DNA of 64,000 nucleotides from Terriglobia bacterium (GTDB lineage Bacteria; Acidobacteriota; Terriglobia; UBA7540). The stretch covers positions 1 to 64,000 of the forward strand of contig DASTAW010000019.1 of NCBI GenBank assembly GCA_035712365.1, given 5' to 3'. The notes beneath the pieces are model-generated. The model saw nothing but the letters and a program-made list of their open reading frames with translations, ran no database searches and had not been told where the DNA came from. The position numbers were made by a program, and so were the translations under genes. Shown here in pieces: positions 18,578 through 28,228 of this stretch (the first letter of the stretch is position 1; each line of letters starts with the position of its first letter).

Positions 18578-19534
18578 CTACTCCTTGAACTTCAGGCTTC
18601 GCGTGTCTTGCTCGCGCCCGGTCTTTTCGGTCAACGGGCGGTAAAGGTCGGGCCGGCGGGCCTTCAGATAAGCCTGGCCCACACTCGGGGATACCAGCGT
18701 GCCATCCAGATCGGCCATCACCATGTCGTCACCCGGCTTCGAAGTCTCCGCCAGAATTCTGCCGTTGGGATCGATGATCATGGCATTGCCGGTGCGGATT
18801 TCGTCGTCGTCAACGCCCACGCCATTGCTGAAAATCAGGAAGACGCCATTGTCGTGGGCGCGGGCTGGAAGCCATCGCATCAGCCAGCCCCGGCCTTTAG
18901 GGCCGCGGAATTCGTTCTCAATCGCCTCCGGATTCTGCGACCGCTCGTCCCACAGCCGCCGGTCGATGAGTCCCATCAGATGAGGATTGTGCGTGCGGCA
19001 ACCGCCGGTCTGGTGCGGCGCCAGAAGGACCTCGGCCCCAGCGAGCGCCGTGATCCTGACGTTCTCAACCAGATTGTTGTCATAGCAGGTCAGAATGCCG
19101 GCGCGATATCCCTGCGGACTGTCGAATACGGTGTATTCCGATCCGCTCGAAATGTGCTCGCTGACAAATGCGTGGAGCTTGCGATGGCGGCGCGCCGAGC
19201 CGTCAGGCATGGCCACGACGTAGGTGTTGTAAAGAGCGCCATCCTCCGCCGCTTCCACGAGTCCCGCGCCCACGGCCATTCCGTGCCGCGCTGACAGGGC
19301 CATCAGTTCCTGCGATGATGGTCCGTCGAAAACCGGCTCGGCGAGCGCGACAAGCTGCTGGCGCGAAAGATGACGCAGAAACCAGTAGCCCGTGATGCAA
19401 CACTCGGGGAACAGGATAAGATCGACCCGCTCGCGCGCCGCCCGCTCAACAAACGCGCGGACCTTCGCCAGGTTCGCCCGCTTGTCACCGGCGGCGTGTT
19501 CAAACTGTACTGCTGCGGCACGGATGTTTCGCAT
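18578..19534 (-). CDS. Carbon-nitrogen hydrolase (nitrilase superfamily)
   Basis: A 318-residue member of the nitrilase superfamily. The Glu-Lys-Cys triad is visible: Glu in 'LILFPECCITGYW', Lys in 'RHRKLHAF', Cys in 'ILTCYDNNLVENVR'. These enzymes hydrolyse amides, carbamoyl groups or nitriles in the cytoplasm. The pattern around the Cys differs from the aguB product in this window, so the substrate is different and not identified. It converges with cbiO (8-bp gap). Confidence 0.88.
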   Translation of the reverse strand: MRNIRAAAVQFEHAAGDKRANLAKVRAFVERAARERVDLILFPECCITGYWFLRHLSRQQLVALAEPVFDGPSSQELMALSARHGMAVGAGLVEAAEDGALYNTYVVAMPDGSARRHRKLHAFVSEHISSGSEYTVFDSPQGYRAGILTCYDNNLVENVRITALAGAEVLLAPHQTGGCRTHNPHLMGLIDRRLWDERSQNPEAIENEFRGPKGRGWLMRWLPARAHDNGVFLIFSNGVGVDDDEIRTGNAMIIDPNGRILAETSKPGDDMVMADLDGTLVSPSVGQAYLKARRPDLYRPLTEKTGREQDTRSLKFKE

Positions 19535-19777
19535 GAAAGGCGCTCCTCGGTTGATGGCGGCGCTCGCCGCGCGTCCTGAGTGTCAAGCTGCCAGTCGCGG
19601 GCCGACCACGCTCGCCACGGCACAGCCTGATTCACCGGCATTATATCGCAGAGCCGGCGCTCGCACCGTGGACCGCATGCCCGCTCGAAAAAGCTGCGCT
19701 CGAATCCGTTGGTTGACTCAAATTCTCTTCAAGTGGCAAGATATCCGGATGAGAACACCGGGGAAAATCGTCTGGTA

Positions 19778-21460
19778 ATGGCCGAAAAGTTGACCAGACG
19801 CGATGTGCTGAGAGCCGGCGCGGGGATCTGCCTTCCCCTGCTCGCCAGCCGCATCGAATTTGCGGCCCCGGCCGCTCCGAAAACAGGTCCCATCCAGTTC
19901 CGCAACGTCGCCGCCGCCAGCGGAGTGAATTTCACGGTCCAGAACCATCCTACGCCGGAGAAACACCTGATCGAAACGATGCCAGGAGGCGTCGCGCTTT
20001 TTGACTATAACGGCGACGGCTTGCCGGACATCTTTTTCACCAACGGCGCATCGCTGCCCTCCATGAAGAAGGATGACCCCAAATACTTCAATCGCCTGTA
20101 CCGTAACGACGGGGGGATGAAGTTCACCGACGTCACCCAGCAGGCGGGGCTTGAAGGCGCAGGCTATTCGATGGGCGCGGCGGCTGCCGATTACGACAAT
20201 GACGGCCACACGGACCTTTTTGTCGCAGGAGTTTTCCATAACATCCTTTACCGGAACCGCGGCGACGGCACGTTTGAGGACGCCACCGAACGCGCCGGCA
20301 TCAAGAGCGACAAATGGGCCGTGGGAGGCGGATGGTTTGATTACGACAATGATGGCTGGCTCGATCTGTTTGTGGTCAATTATTCAAAGTTCTCGCTCGA
20401 AAACAGCCGCTTTTGCGGGGACCGCGCCCGCAACCTGAGAACATACTGCCATCCAAAATATTTTGAAGGACTCACCTGCACACTTTACCGGAACCGCCAT
20501 GACGGCACCTTCGAGGACACCACGGTCCAGGCCGGCTTCGGGAAGCACGTCGGGCGCGGAATGGCTGTCGCCTTTGCAGATTATGACAATGACGGCCACA
20601 TCGACCTCTACGTTACCAACGACAATATGCCCAACTTCCTTTATCACAATCGCGGCAATGGCACCTTCGAGGAAGTGGGACTTTTTGCCGGCGCCGCGCT
20701 GCTCAACAACGGCGAGCCTGTTTCCAACATGGGGGTCGATTTCCGCGATTACAACAACGACGGCCTGCCCGATATTTTTGTCACCGATCTTTCCAACGAA
20801 ACCTATCCGCTGTTTCGCAACATGGGCAAGGGCATGTTCGAAGACGCAACCTACAGCAGCGGGCTCAGCGTGTTGTCGGCCCCGCGCAGCGGCTGGGGCC
20901 TTGGCGTTTTCGACTTTAATAACGATGGCCTGAAGGACCTCTTCACGGCCAATTCCCACGTGGACAACAACGTCGAACTCTTTGAGGCAACCACTTACAA
21001 GCAGCCGAACAGCATTTTTGCCAACCTCGGGAACGGCGCGTTTGCCGATCTTTCGCGCGAGGCCGGAAAAGATTTTCAGGTGGCGCAGGCGCATCGCGGC
21101 GCGGCCTTCGCAGACCTGAACAGGGACGGCAGGATCGATGTGGTGACGTCCTCTCTCGAAGGACCCGCGGAGGTGTGGGAAAACATCAGCCCCGGCGACA
21201 ATCACTGGCTGGTGCTGGACCTGGTGGGCCACAAGAGCAACCGCGACGGCATTGGAGCGCGCGTCCGCATCGGGAGCCAGCACAATAGCATGACCAGCGC
21301 CGTCGGCTACGCATCATCCAGCCACTTCGGCGTGCATTTCGGGCTGGGGGAAGCCGCGGTGGTGGATGAGATTGAAATTCGGTGGCCAAGCGGAATCGTT
21401 CAACGCCTCACGGGTATCAAGGCCAACCAGTTCCTGAAAGTGGACGAACCGTCTGGGTAG
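19778..21460 (+). CDS. Exported FG-GAP repeat / ASPIC-UnbV protein (CRTAC1-like)
   Basis: A 560-residue exported protein with a twin-arginine signal (TRRDVLRAGAGICLPLLAS). The body holds at least six FG-GAP/VCBS-type calcium-binding repeats of the form 'D(Y/F)(N/D)NDG..D(L/I)(F/Y)', and the C-terminal about 70 residues form the ASPIC/UnbV domain ('SSHFGVHFGLGEAAVVDEIEIRWPSG'). Such beta-propeller proteins are surface or periplasmic and of unknown function. ATG 19778 is chosen because the frame upstream lacks signal-like sequence. Confidence 0.88.
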   Translation: MAEKLTRRDVLRAGAGICLPLLASRIEFAAPAAPKTGPIQFRNVAAASGVNFTVQNHPTPEKHLIETMPGGVALFDYNGDGLPDIFFTNGASLPSMKKDDPKYFNRLYRNDGGMKFTDVTQQAGLEGAGYSMGAAAADYDNDGHTDLFVAGVFHNILYRNRGDGTFEDATERAGIKSDKWAVGGGWFDYDNDGWLDLFVVNYSKFSLENSRFCGDRARNLRTYCHPKYFEGLTCTLYRNRHDGTFEDTTVQAGFGKHVGRGMAVAFADYDNDGHIDLYVTNDNMPNFLYHNRGNGTFEEVGLFAGAALLNNGEPVSNMGVDFRDYNNDGLPDIFVTDLSNETYPLFRNMGKGMFEDATYSSGLSVLSAPRSGWGLGVFDFNNDGLKDLFTANSHVDNNVELFEATTYKQPNSIFANLGNGAFADLSREAGKDFQVAQAHRGAAFADLNRDGRIDVVTSSLEGPAEVWENISPGDNHWLVLDLVGHKSNRDGIGARVRIGSQHNSMTSAVGYASSSHFGVHFGLGEAAVVDEIEIRWPSGIVQRLTGIKANQFLKVDEPSG

Positions 21461-21501
21461 GATTGTGTGGCACACCGGACGACCGTACTCATCGGCCTAT
21501 T

Positions 21502-23010
21502 TTAGCCCGGTCCGGGTGCAGTGATCTGGACTTCCTGCTGCAGGGTCTGTTGCTCGGCCTGCCGGGCGTTGTGAATCTGCTGGTATTGCTGAAGCATCGC
21601 CCGGGCCAGCTCCGACTGGCCGCTCGACTGGTAAGCGCGCGCAAGCTGGTAATGAATGCTGCCGTCCCTGTCAATCGGCAGGGCCGCCCTGAGATGCGGA
21701 ATGGCCTGTTTCGGGTCGCCCATGGCCAGGTAGGCCTGCGCCAGCGAACTTTGCGTCGGCAGTGATTGGGGATCCATCCGCAATGATATTTCCAGGTAGT
21801 GTGCGGCGTCCCTGGGCTGCTTGAGGCTAAGAAGCGTGAAGCCATAAAGGTAATTTAACTCCGGGGATTGTGATCGCTCCTTTAGCAGAGTCTCCAGCAA
21901 CTGCCTGGCCTCGGTGAAATTCTGTACCTGGAAAAGCGCAAGCACCAGTTGCGTTCCAATATCAGCGTCCTTCCCGGAGAGCTCATAAGCTTTTTGCCAT
22001 TCCTGAACGGCCCCTGCAGATTGGTTTTCATCGGTTTTGATCTTGGCCAGCAGTTCGTGGAGTTGAGGAGAAGGCGGAAGCCGCCCCAGGTGGCCCAGGG
22101 CGTCAACCGCAAGTTTCTGGTAGGCCCTGGTCTTCCAGTAGTAAACCTCCGGCGCGTTGCCTGCCAGCCCGGCCAGTTCCCGATAATTCCCGGCGCGGAA
22201 AGCGCACTCGTTTTTTTCGACGGCGCAGTTCGGCTTGCCCAGGTTTTCTTCGCGCCGTTGTTCAGTCTTCGCCCAGTCAGGGTGACCTGATTTCTCATAA
22301 ACTTCCGCAAGGGAGGCGTGGACGCCCCGCAGCCTGGGGTCCTTGGAGATTGCCTGGCGATATAAATAGAAGGCGCTGCTCAACTGCATGGCCTTGGCGC
22401 GGGAATCAGCCACCAATGCCAGCCAGTAGCCTGAGCCGGCCGCAGCCCTTTGGAGACCGTCAAAGCTTTCCTGCGACAACTCCTGGTAGCAAGCGCCCAG
22501 CCGGTACCACACCTGCGGGTTCCTCGGGTCTGACTGAGACAATTGCTCGAACTGGGCCGCGGCTCCCTGGAACTTCTTTACCGAGAAAAGTGCTTCCGCA
22601 AGGTTGCCCCTGGAGGCCGCGTCGGAGGGGTCCGCGCGCACCGCAATTTCCAAATGCGGGATGGCCCTGGCAGGCTCTCCCAAACTCAGATAGGCGTCGC
22701 CGAGGTAGAGGTGGGCGGGCACGCTGCGAGGTTCAAGCCTTAGGGCCCTGGTAAACTCGACGACGGCTTCCTGCTCGCGACCGGCCATATGGCAGGCCAC
22801 GCCAAGGTTCGTGATCAGCCCGGCGTTGCCGGGCACGGATTTCACCAGCTCGCGATAAATGGGGATGGCTTCCTCATATCGCCCGGATGCCATCAGGTCT
22901 CTGGCCTGGTTGGATTGCTCAGCCAGCTTTGCAGACTGCGAAAAGAGAGCAGGACTGAACGCTGTGAGAAAGGCGACCAGTAGCAATAAGCGTCGAATAT
23001 TGCATGCCAT
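21502..23010 (-). CDS. Exported tetratricopeptide repeat protein
   Basis: A 502-residue protein with a signal peptide (IRRLLLLVAFLTAFSPALFS) and about ten TPR units. Examples are 'YEEAIPIYRELVKSVPGNAGLITNLG', which runs into 'AVVEFTRALRLEPRSVPAHLYLG', and the C-terminal pair near residues 420-480. TPR arrays are protein-interaction scaffolds; a periplasmic location is expected. It lies convergent to the FG-GAP gene (41-bp gap); CRTAC1-like and TPR proteins are often neighbours in Acidobacteriota. Confidence 0.85.
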   Translation of the reverse strand: MACNIRRLLLLVAFLTAFSPALFSQSAKLAEQSNQARDLMASGRYEEAIPIYRELVKSVPGNAGLITNLGVACHMAGREQEAVVEFTRALRLEPRSVPAHLYLGDAYLSLGEPARAIPHLEIAVRADPSDAASRGNLAEALFSVKKFQGAAAQFEQLSQSDPRNPQVWYRLGACYQELSQESFDGLQRAAAGSGYWLALVADSRAKAMQLSSAFYLYRQAISKDPRLRGVHASLAEVYEKSGHPDWAKTEQRREENLGKPNCAVEKNECAFRAGNYRELAGLAGNAPEVYYWKTRAYQKLAVDALGHLGRLPPSPQLHELLAKIKTDENQSAGAVQEWQKAYELSGKDADIGTQLVLALFQVQNFTEARQLLETLLKERSQSPELNYLYGFTLLSLKQPRDAAHYLEISLRMDPQSLPTQSSLAQAYLAMGDPKQAIPHLRAALPIDRDGSIHYQLARAYQSSGQSELARAMLQQYQQIHNARQAEQQTLQQEVQITAPGPG

Positions 23011-23098
23011 CGCTTCAATTGTAGCAGCCGAGGTTGCCTGTAGCCAGACTCGGGTTCAAGCGAGCTGGCCGATCCATCGGGCATATCACACCGTGCGG

Positions 23099-23133
23099 AA
23101 AAAAACGGGCGGAGACCATTCAGTCCCCGCCCG
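23099..23133 (-). terminator. Rho-independent terminator of the TonB-receptor gene
   Basis: The minus strand shows an 11-bp stem (CGGGCGGGGAC / GTCTCCGCCCG, one G-T pair) with a six-base loop, then seven T residues. It lies about 90 bp after the receptor's stop codon. Confidence 0.88.
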
Positions 23134-23221
23134 CTGTCATCAGTGAATCAGGTTAGGCCGCAGCACGTCGCAGGGGAAGTCGATTGAATCGGCCCCTGCG
23201 GCATGCTTGCGGCAGTCAAGG

Positions 23222-26200
23222 TTAGAAGTCTATCTGAGCTCCCAACTGGAAGATCCTTTGTCCAAATGCGGTGGTGATCTGCCCAAAGCTCCCGCCGCAG
23301 ACATCCGGACCACTCGCGGGGGTAACGATTGAGCAGCTTGTGCTCGGGTTATTCCAGTGAGGAGTGTTGGTGGAGTTCAGCATCTCAGCCCGAATCCGCA
23401 AATTAAACTTCTCGGTGAGCTTGAAGTTGCGGAAGAGACTCGCATCAAGTTGCGCCAAACCGGGGCCTCTGAACCACGAGTTGCCCCGTCCGCCGTCTCC
23501 GATTCTGACGGTCTCCACGGGGGTGAAGGCCGTCGTGTTAAACCACTGCTGTCTTGGCCCCCTCCCCTTGATCATCTGGAGGTTGCCGGCAAAGTCTGCA
23601 ACCTGGCTGGTTCCTGGAGTGTTCAGATACTTGCTGGTCTGAGTCGGGTACATCGGGGAGCCGTTAACGCCCGTGATGATGCCGTTGACTGACCAGCCGC
23701 CAAGAATTGCACTGGCAGCCCCTGTGGTTGCGAACCTCTGGCCTGCACCGAAGGGCAGAGTATAGATGAACGCCATCTTCAGCACATGCGTGCGGTCGAA
23801 GGTGAGCGTGTGCCGGTTCAGCGACTGGCAGCCTTGCGGCATCAGGCTACTGGCCGGGCAGTTGAAGCGCAGGCCGTTCTCCCAGCCCTCGTCATCCATG
23901 TATCCGATCACCTTCGAGTAGGTGTAAGCGCCCTGAAGGAAGAGGCCATTGGTGACGTGGCGGTTAATCGAAACCTGCAGTGAGTTGTAGTGAGAATCGA
24001 GGTAGCCGTCAAACAGGTAGGTCCCGCTTGATTGCGGACGCCCGAAGGCGGCAAATAGCGGGGACCCTGCGGCACCAAGTCCCAGGGGAGCAGCGTCGGC
24101 ATCACGTCCGTTGAATTGATGAACCAGGTGATTGCCAACGTAGCCGACGTTCAGGAGCGTGTTAAACGGAAGCTTGCGTTCCACCGTAAAGTTCCAGAAC
24201 TCCACATAGCCCCTCTTGAACTCGCCCGGGGCCAGGGTTCCGATGGTGACGTTCGTGGGAGGAGTGATGATGCCGCTCGCGAACCCTGTGGGGGCCTGAA
24301 TGAGCGGAACGCCCTCCGCCAAACCCGAATAACCGTTTACGGCGTTGCTCGTGGCGTTAAAGTTTGAATAGGGCAGGAACGTAGTGACGTTGCTGTTCCC
24401 GACCATCTGGTTATCTGCGCCGATCGTGTAAGGCCAGAAACCACGCAGGGGACGCTCAAGCGGCAGCGTGTCATTCGTCATCCCGAATGCGGCGCGAACC
24501 ACGGTCTTATCGTTAAGCTGGTAAGCAAGTCCGAGTCGGGGAGCAAACAGCTTCTTGCTGCTGGTCACTCCAACTGGCGTGTTGCCGAGGTGCGTGTCAT
24601 GATTTCCGAGCCCGCCCAGATAGAGCTGGTTGGTCGCGGTGTCATAGACCTCGAATTTACTCACGCCGTCACGGGTAATCAGTGGGAAGTACTCCCAGCG
24701 AACTCCGGCATCCACGGTGAGTTTGGGTGTCAGGCGGAAGGTATCGCCGACGTAGAGAGCTTCCTGCCAATCCTTGTTGGTGGCCTTGATGAATTGCTGG
24801 CCGTTCTGGACTTCGCTCGCCAGGCCGAGGTTGAATTCCGCAATGTTATTCCAGGGGTTTGAGGTGAAGCCGATCGCTTTGTGGCTGACATCGTAGAACT
24901 GCGTTTGAGGACCGATGCCCAGAGCGTCGGCTGCCGTATTCAGGAACGTGTTATCCGCTCCCATCAGCACATTACCACGCGGGCAGCAGACAATTTCCGG
25001 CTGCCAGTGGTTCATGTGGTTGTGAGCAGCGTCAAATCCGAACACGATTGAGTGCTTCCCTTTGATCCACGTGGCATTTTCGTCGAGAGTCAACTGCCAG
25101 TCGTTCCGCTGCACGGGTTCCCACGATTGGTCGGTGCCCAGGGTTGTGAAGCCACCGTTGAATGTGATTCCGGGCATTCCGGTGTACCTTTCGTCACCCG
25201 ACGGCGTGTTGCTATTGACCAGACCAAGAACAGACTGGCCGTAGGGCTTGCCGAAGTCCTCTGTCTGGTTTTGCTCGCCCATGCGGGTAAATCCGATGTG
25301 GCCGGTCAAGACCAGATTGGACTTTGCGGTCCAGGTGTGCCCGATGGTTACGGTTTGCGCCGTGTCATCAGTAATGCCCGTGCCGCCGCCCTGCCCGGCA
25401 ATGCCGTAGTCACTTCCGTCGTTCAGAAGCGCCTTCTGGAGAGTATACTTGCCCCAGATGGTCTGCCGGTCGCTGAGGTTATAGTCCACCTTGCCCGTGT
25501 AGATGTTTCGATTCCAGTTCGAGTTTCGCAGGCGAATGTCATTCGTCGCTGTGTTTGCGCCAAACGGTTGGCCCAACGTGTTATTCGGAGTGAAGGGCGC
25601 CATCAACTGCCAGAAGGCGGTTGCGCCCTGATACATCCGGCTGGCGGGGATGATGTTGCCCTGGAAAGCGCAACGGCCCTGACCGGTTGCAGTGTTTCCG
25701 GTGGCCGGGTCAAAAATCATGCCTTCCTGCAAGGGAACCAATGGCCCCGCTCCTGCGCCTGCGGCGTTGCTGGAGCAAACCATGGGCCGGGTCCCGGCGG
25801 CATTATAGAGCGGTTGACCTAAGTAGGCAGAAAAGTCTCCGCCTCGCATGTCGAGCGGAGCTATGAGGTTCGAGGCATCTGCAGCATTCTGGCGCTGGAA
25901 GAATCCGTCCCAGTTGCCGAAGAAGAACACTTTGTTCTTCATAATCGGCCCGCCAATAGCAGCGCCGTCGTTGTTCTGGATGTTCTTGGGCTTTTTCCCA
26001 TTCGGTGTATGAACCAGAGCATTCTGGGCATCGAGCGCCGAGTCCGTGTGGAAGCCATAGATGTTGCCATGGAACTGGTTCGTTCCGGACTTGGTGATCA
26101 CATCGGTGGCAGCTCCGGCGGTAAGACCTTTTTGCACGTTGAAGTTGGACGTCTGGACGTTGACTTCCTGAACGCTAGCCGCCGGAGGGATGATCACCAT

Positions 26201-26863
26201 GTGGTCGGGCAGCCAGAGAAACACGTCCGTGGCTCCATCGACACGCGAGGTGTTGATATGCTGCGGCAACCCGTTGGTATTGATGGCAAGCGAGCGGTCA
26301 GGCGTGTCGGCAAGCGAATTGGGATAGCTTCCCGTTATGGCCGACAAAGAAACCACGCCCGGAGAGAGCAGTTCAACGCTCTGGAAGTTGTGGTAAATGT
26401 TCAGCGGCAGGTTCTGCACCGCGTAATTCGAGATCGTCGTGTGAACATTGGCCTCTTGCGTTTGAAGGACAGCAGCAGCGCCGGAAACCGTGACCTCTTG
26501 GGTGACAGCTCCCACGGCCAACTGGACATTTTGCTGGTTGATCGAACCCACGGTAACGTTGATGCCCGTCTGCTTGACTGGCTTGAAGCCTTGTGCTGTG
26601 GCAGTAAGTGTGTAGGTGCCGGCAGGAAGGTCAGTGAAGCGGTAATCGCCGGCAGACGCCGAAGTCGTGTTACGGGTGAAACCCGTGTTGTCGTTGACAA
26701 TCGTGATTGCAGCTCCAGGCACTACCGCACCCGTCTGGTCGGAAACGGTCCCGGCTACGGAACCATAGAGGATCTGCGCATTCAGACGCTGAGCCGAGCA
26801 GAGTCCCAGAACGGATACTGCGACGAGCCATAGAGCGAGTCGAGATACAGCCCGAAATCGCAT
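23222..26863 (-). CDS. Oar-like TonB-dependent outer-membrane receptor with carboxypeptidase-regulatory domain
   Basis: A 1213-residue outer-membrane protein. A signal peptide (about 1-29) is followed by a carboxypeptidase regulatory-like domain (about 33-115; 'GTVSDQTGAVVPGAAITI'), a plug domain (about 125-260) and a long beta-barrel ending in the typical terminal phenylalanine ('QLGAQIDF'). It is an uptake receptor for large substrates, probably oligosaccharides given the neighbouring operon (inference). ATG 26863 is fixed by GGAGGTG six bases upstream. A strong promoter at 27007-27036 and terminator at 23099-23133 make it a single-gene transcript. Confidence 0.93.
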   Translation of the reverse strand: MRFRAVSRLALWLVAVSVLGLCSAQRLNAQILYGSVAGTVSDQTGAVVPGAAITIVNDNTGFTRNTTSASAGDYRFTDLPAGTYTLTATAQGFKPVKQTGINVTVGSINQQNVQLAVGAVTQEVTVSGAAAVLQTQEANVHTTISNYAVQNLPLNIYHNFQSVELLSPGVVSLSAITGSYPNSLADTPDRSLAINTNGLPQHINTSRVDGATDVFLWLPDHMVIIPPAASVQEVNVQTSNFNVQKGLTAGAATDVITKSGTNQFHGNIYGFHTDSALDAQNALVHTPNGKKPKNIQNNDGAAIGGPIMKNKVFFFGNWDGFFQRQNAADASNLIAPLDMRGGDFSAYLGQPLYNAAGTRPMVCSSNAAGAGAGPLVPLQEGMIFDPATGNTATGQGRCAFQGNIIPASRMYQGATAFWQLMAPFTPNNTLGQPFGANTATNDIRLRNSNWNRNIYTGKVDYNLSDRQTIWGKYTLQKALLNDGSDYGIAGQGGGTGITDDTAQTVTIGHTWTAKSNLVLTGHIGFTRMGEQNQTEDFGKPYGQSVLGLVNSNTPSGDERYTGMPGITFNGGFTTLGTDQSWEPVQRNDWQLTLDENATWIKGKHSIVFGFDAAHNHMNHWQPEIVCCPRGNVLMGADNTFLNTAADALGIGPQTQFYDVSHKAIGFTSNPWNNIAEFNLGLASEVQNGQQFIKATNKDWQEALYVGDTFRLTPKLTVDAGVRWEYFPLITRDGVSKFEVYDTATNQLYLGGLGNHDTHLGNTPVGVTSSKKLFAPRLGLAYQLNDKTVVRAAFGMTNDTLPLERPLRGFWPYTIGADNQMVGNSNVTTFLPYSNFNATSNAVNGYSGLAEGVPLIQAPTGFASGIITPPTNVTIGTLAPGEFKRGYVEFWNFTVERKLPFNTLLNVGYVGNHLVHQFNGRDADAAPLGLGAAGSPLFAAFGRPQSSGTYLFDGYLDSHYNSLQVSINRHVTNGLFLQGAYTYSKVIGYMDDEGWENGLRFNCPASSLMPQGCQSLNRHTLTFDRTHVLKMAFIYTLPFGAGQRFATTGAASAILGGWSVNGIITGVNGSPMYPTQTSKYLNTPGTSQVADFAGNLQMIKGRGPRQQWFNTTAFTPVETVRIGDGGRGNSWFRGPGLAQLDASLFRNFKLTEKFNLRIRAEMLNSTNTPHWNNPSTSCSIVTPASGPDVCGGSFGQITTAFGQRIFQLGAQIDF

Positions 26864-27302
26864 GTGAAACACCTCCATAATTTGCACGCTTGATGAGGGA
26901 CCCAAAGAATGACGCAAGGTTCAGCCAGTGATTGCAACCGAGTCAGGCCTAACCACAATCAGCAGTATTACAATGTGAAAAACTCATGTGCTACCGACGG
27001 CCATAGAGTCTAACCGGAATTTGAGAAAGGTGTCAACGCTTTTTTTCAGATTTTTCAAAGGTATAATTTCAAGGTATATACTAGTTAAATAAGGCTTTGA
27101 TAGTTTGAACCTACTAAATTCTCTTAGCCGCTACCGCATGAGAAAAGCAGGGGAGATGGCTGCTTTTGCGATCTACTTGGAAATAATAGCTTTATAAGAG
27201 GAGGGCTGCGAAGCGATCCTGAAGCGCCGTGGACGGACCCAAAAGTTCATCCATCGACGCTTCAGGGAAATGTAGGATGGAAACCAGCACCAGCCGTCGA
27301 AC
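26864..27302. other. Intergenic region between TonB receptor and sugar operon
   Basis: AT-rich and without a gene. It holds the receptor promoter (27007-27036) and an inverted repeat, CCTGAAGCG at 27218-27226 against CGCTTCAGG at 27258-27266, just after the sugar operon's last stop codon. The hairpin lacks a T-tract, so it is at best a weak terminator. Confidence 0.55.
27007..27036 (-). promoter_or_regulatory. Sigma-70 promoter for the TonB-dependent receptor
   Basis: On the minus strand TTGACA (27036-27031) and TAGACT (27012-27007) are 18 bp apart. Start near 27000 would give a leader of about 135 nt before ATG 26863. Confidence 0.7.
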
Positions 27303-28205
27303 TCAGGCTTGAATCAGAAGCCGATCAATGCGGTTGCTGACGTCTCGCAAATAGGCCTCGTCGCCGCTTTCCAGTTCGCAGATCGCCGACCCGGAATAGC
27401 CAATATCAATCAGCGCCTGCCGAACGGCCGGCCACATGACCTGGCCGTCCCCGAGATTGACCCACTCATAGCAGCTATGCTCAAGCTTGAAGTCTTTCAG
27501 GTGGAGCTTGACGATCTGCTTCCCTAGAGTGTGGATCCAGTCCTGAGGATAGCCATAAAGGACCACGTTGCCTACATCGAACCAGGCCCTTATCCATGGA
27601 CTGTGAAATTCGTTGATGTAAGTCCTCATCTCGAGCGGGCTCAATAGGAACTTGTTCCAGACTTCTTCGATGGCGATCACGACTTTCAATTCTTCGGCAA
27701 GTGGAATCAGCTTTCGAATTTCTTTCTGCGATCGCACCCAGGCATCGTGATAGCTGGTTTGAGGATTCACTACCGCGGGCACCAACAGTACGGCGTCAGA
27801 TCCCCACAGCTTTGCGTTGTGCAAAGAGGTCCGCATCCCATCCATGCTTTTCGCCACAACGGAAGGATCGGAAGAAGAAAGCGGATAACGCCAATGGGCC
27901 ATGTTCATCACCGAGTCAATCCGCACACCCGCCGCGTCGGACGCCTTCTTGAGTTCTTCCGCCTCGTTTTGGTCCGGCGTGGTCGGCGCCTGCACCACCT
28001 TGAAACCCGTGTCACGCGCCAGCTTGAAGCGGTCTGCGACGCTCATGCCTTTGGGGAGCATGGTGTAGACCATCCCCTTGTCGAGTGACAGTTTACCGCC
28101 GCCCTGGGCTGGCGTTGCGCCGAGTGAGGCCGGCAGCGCGCCAACAGCGGCCGTACCCGCGACTGCCAGCTTCAGAAACTCCCGCCTCGATGTTTCATTG
28201 TTCAT
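27303..28205 (-). CDS. Tat-exported sugar phosphate isomerase/epimerase family protein
   Basis: A 300-residue xylose-isomerase-like TIM barrel with a twin-arginine signal (SRREFLKLAVAGTAAVG). Barrel motifs include 'VVIAIEEVWNKFLLSPLEM', 'AWFDVGNVVLYGYP' and 'KLHLKDFK', holding the Glu/Asp/His metal ligands typical of the family. It is the last gene of a four-gene minus-strand operon with an oxidoreductase, another epimerase and a DUF1080 protein. This composition is known from 3-keto-glycoside metabolism, so a role in epimerising or cleaving oxidised sugars is inferred. Confidence 0.88.
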   Translation of the reverse strand: MNNETSRREFLKLAVAGTAAVGALPASLGATPAQGGGKLSLDKGMVYTMLPKGMSVADRFKLARDTGFKVVQAPTTPDQNEAEELKKASDAAGVRIDSVMNMAHWRYPLSSSDPSVVAKSMDGMRTSLHNAKLWGSDAVLLVPAVVNPQTSYHDAWVRSQKEIRKLIPLAEELKVVIAIEEVWNKFLLSPLEMRTYINEFHSPWIRAWFDVGNVVLYGYPQDWIHTLGKQIVKLHLKDFKLEHSCYEWVNLGDGQVMWPAVRQALIDIGYSGSAICELESGDEAYLRDVSNRIDRLLIQA

Positions 28206-28228
28206 CGGTTTTCCCTCTCCGCCGTTTC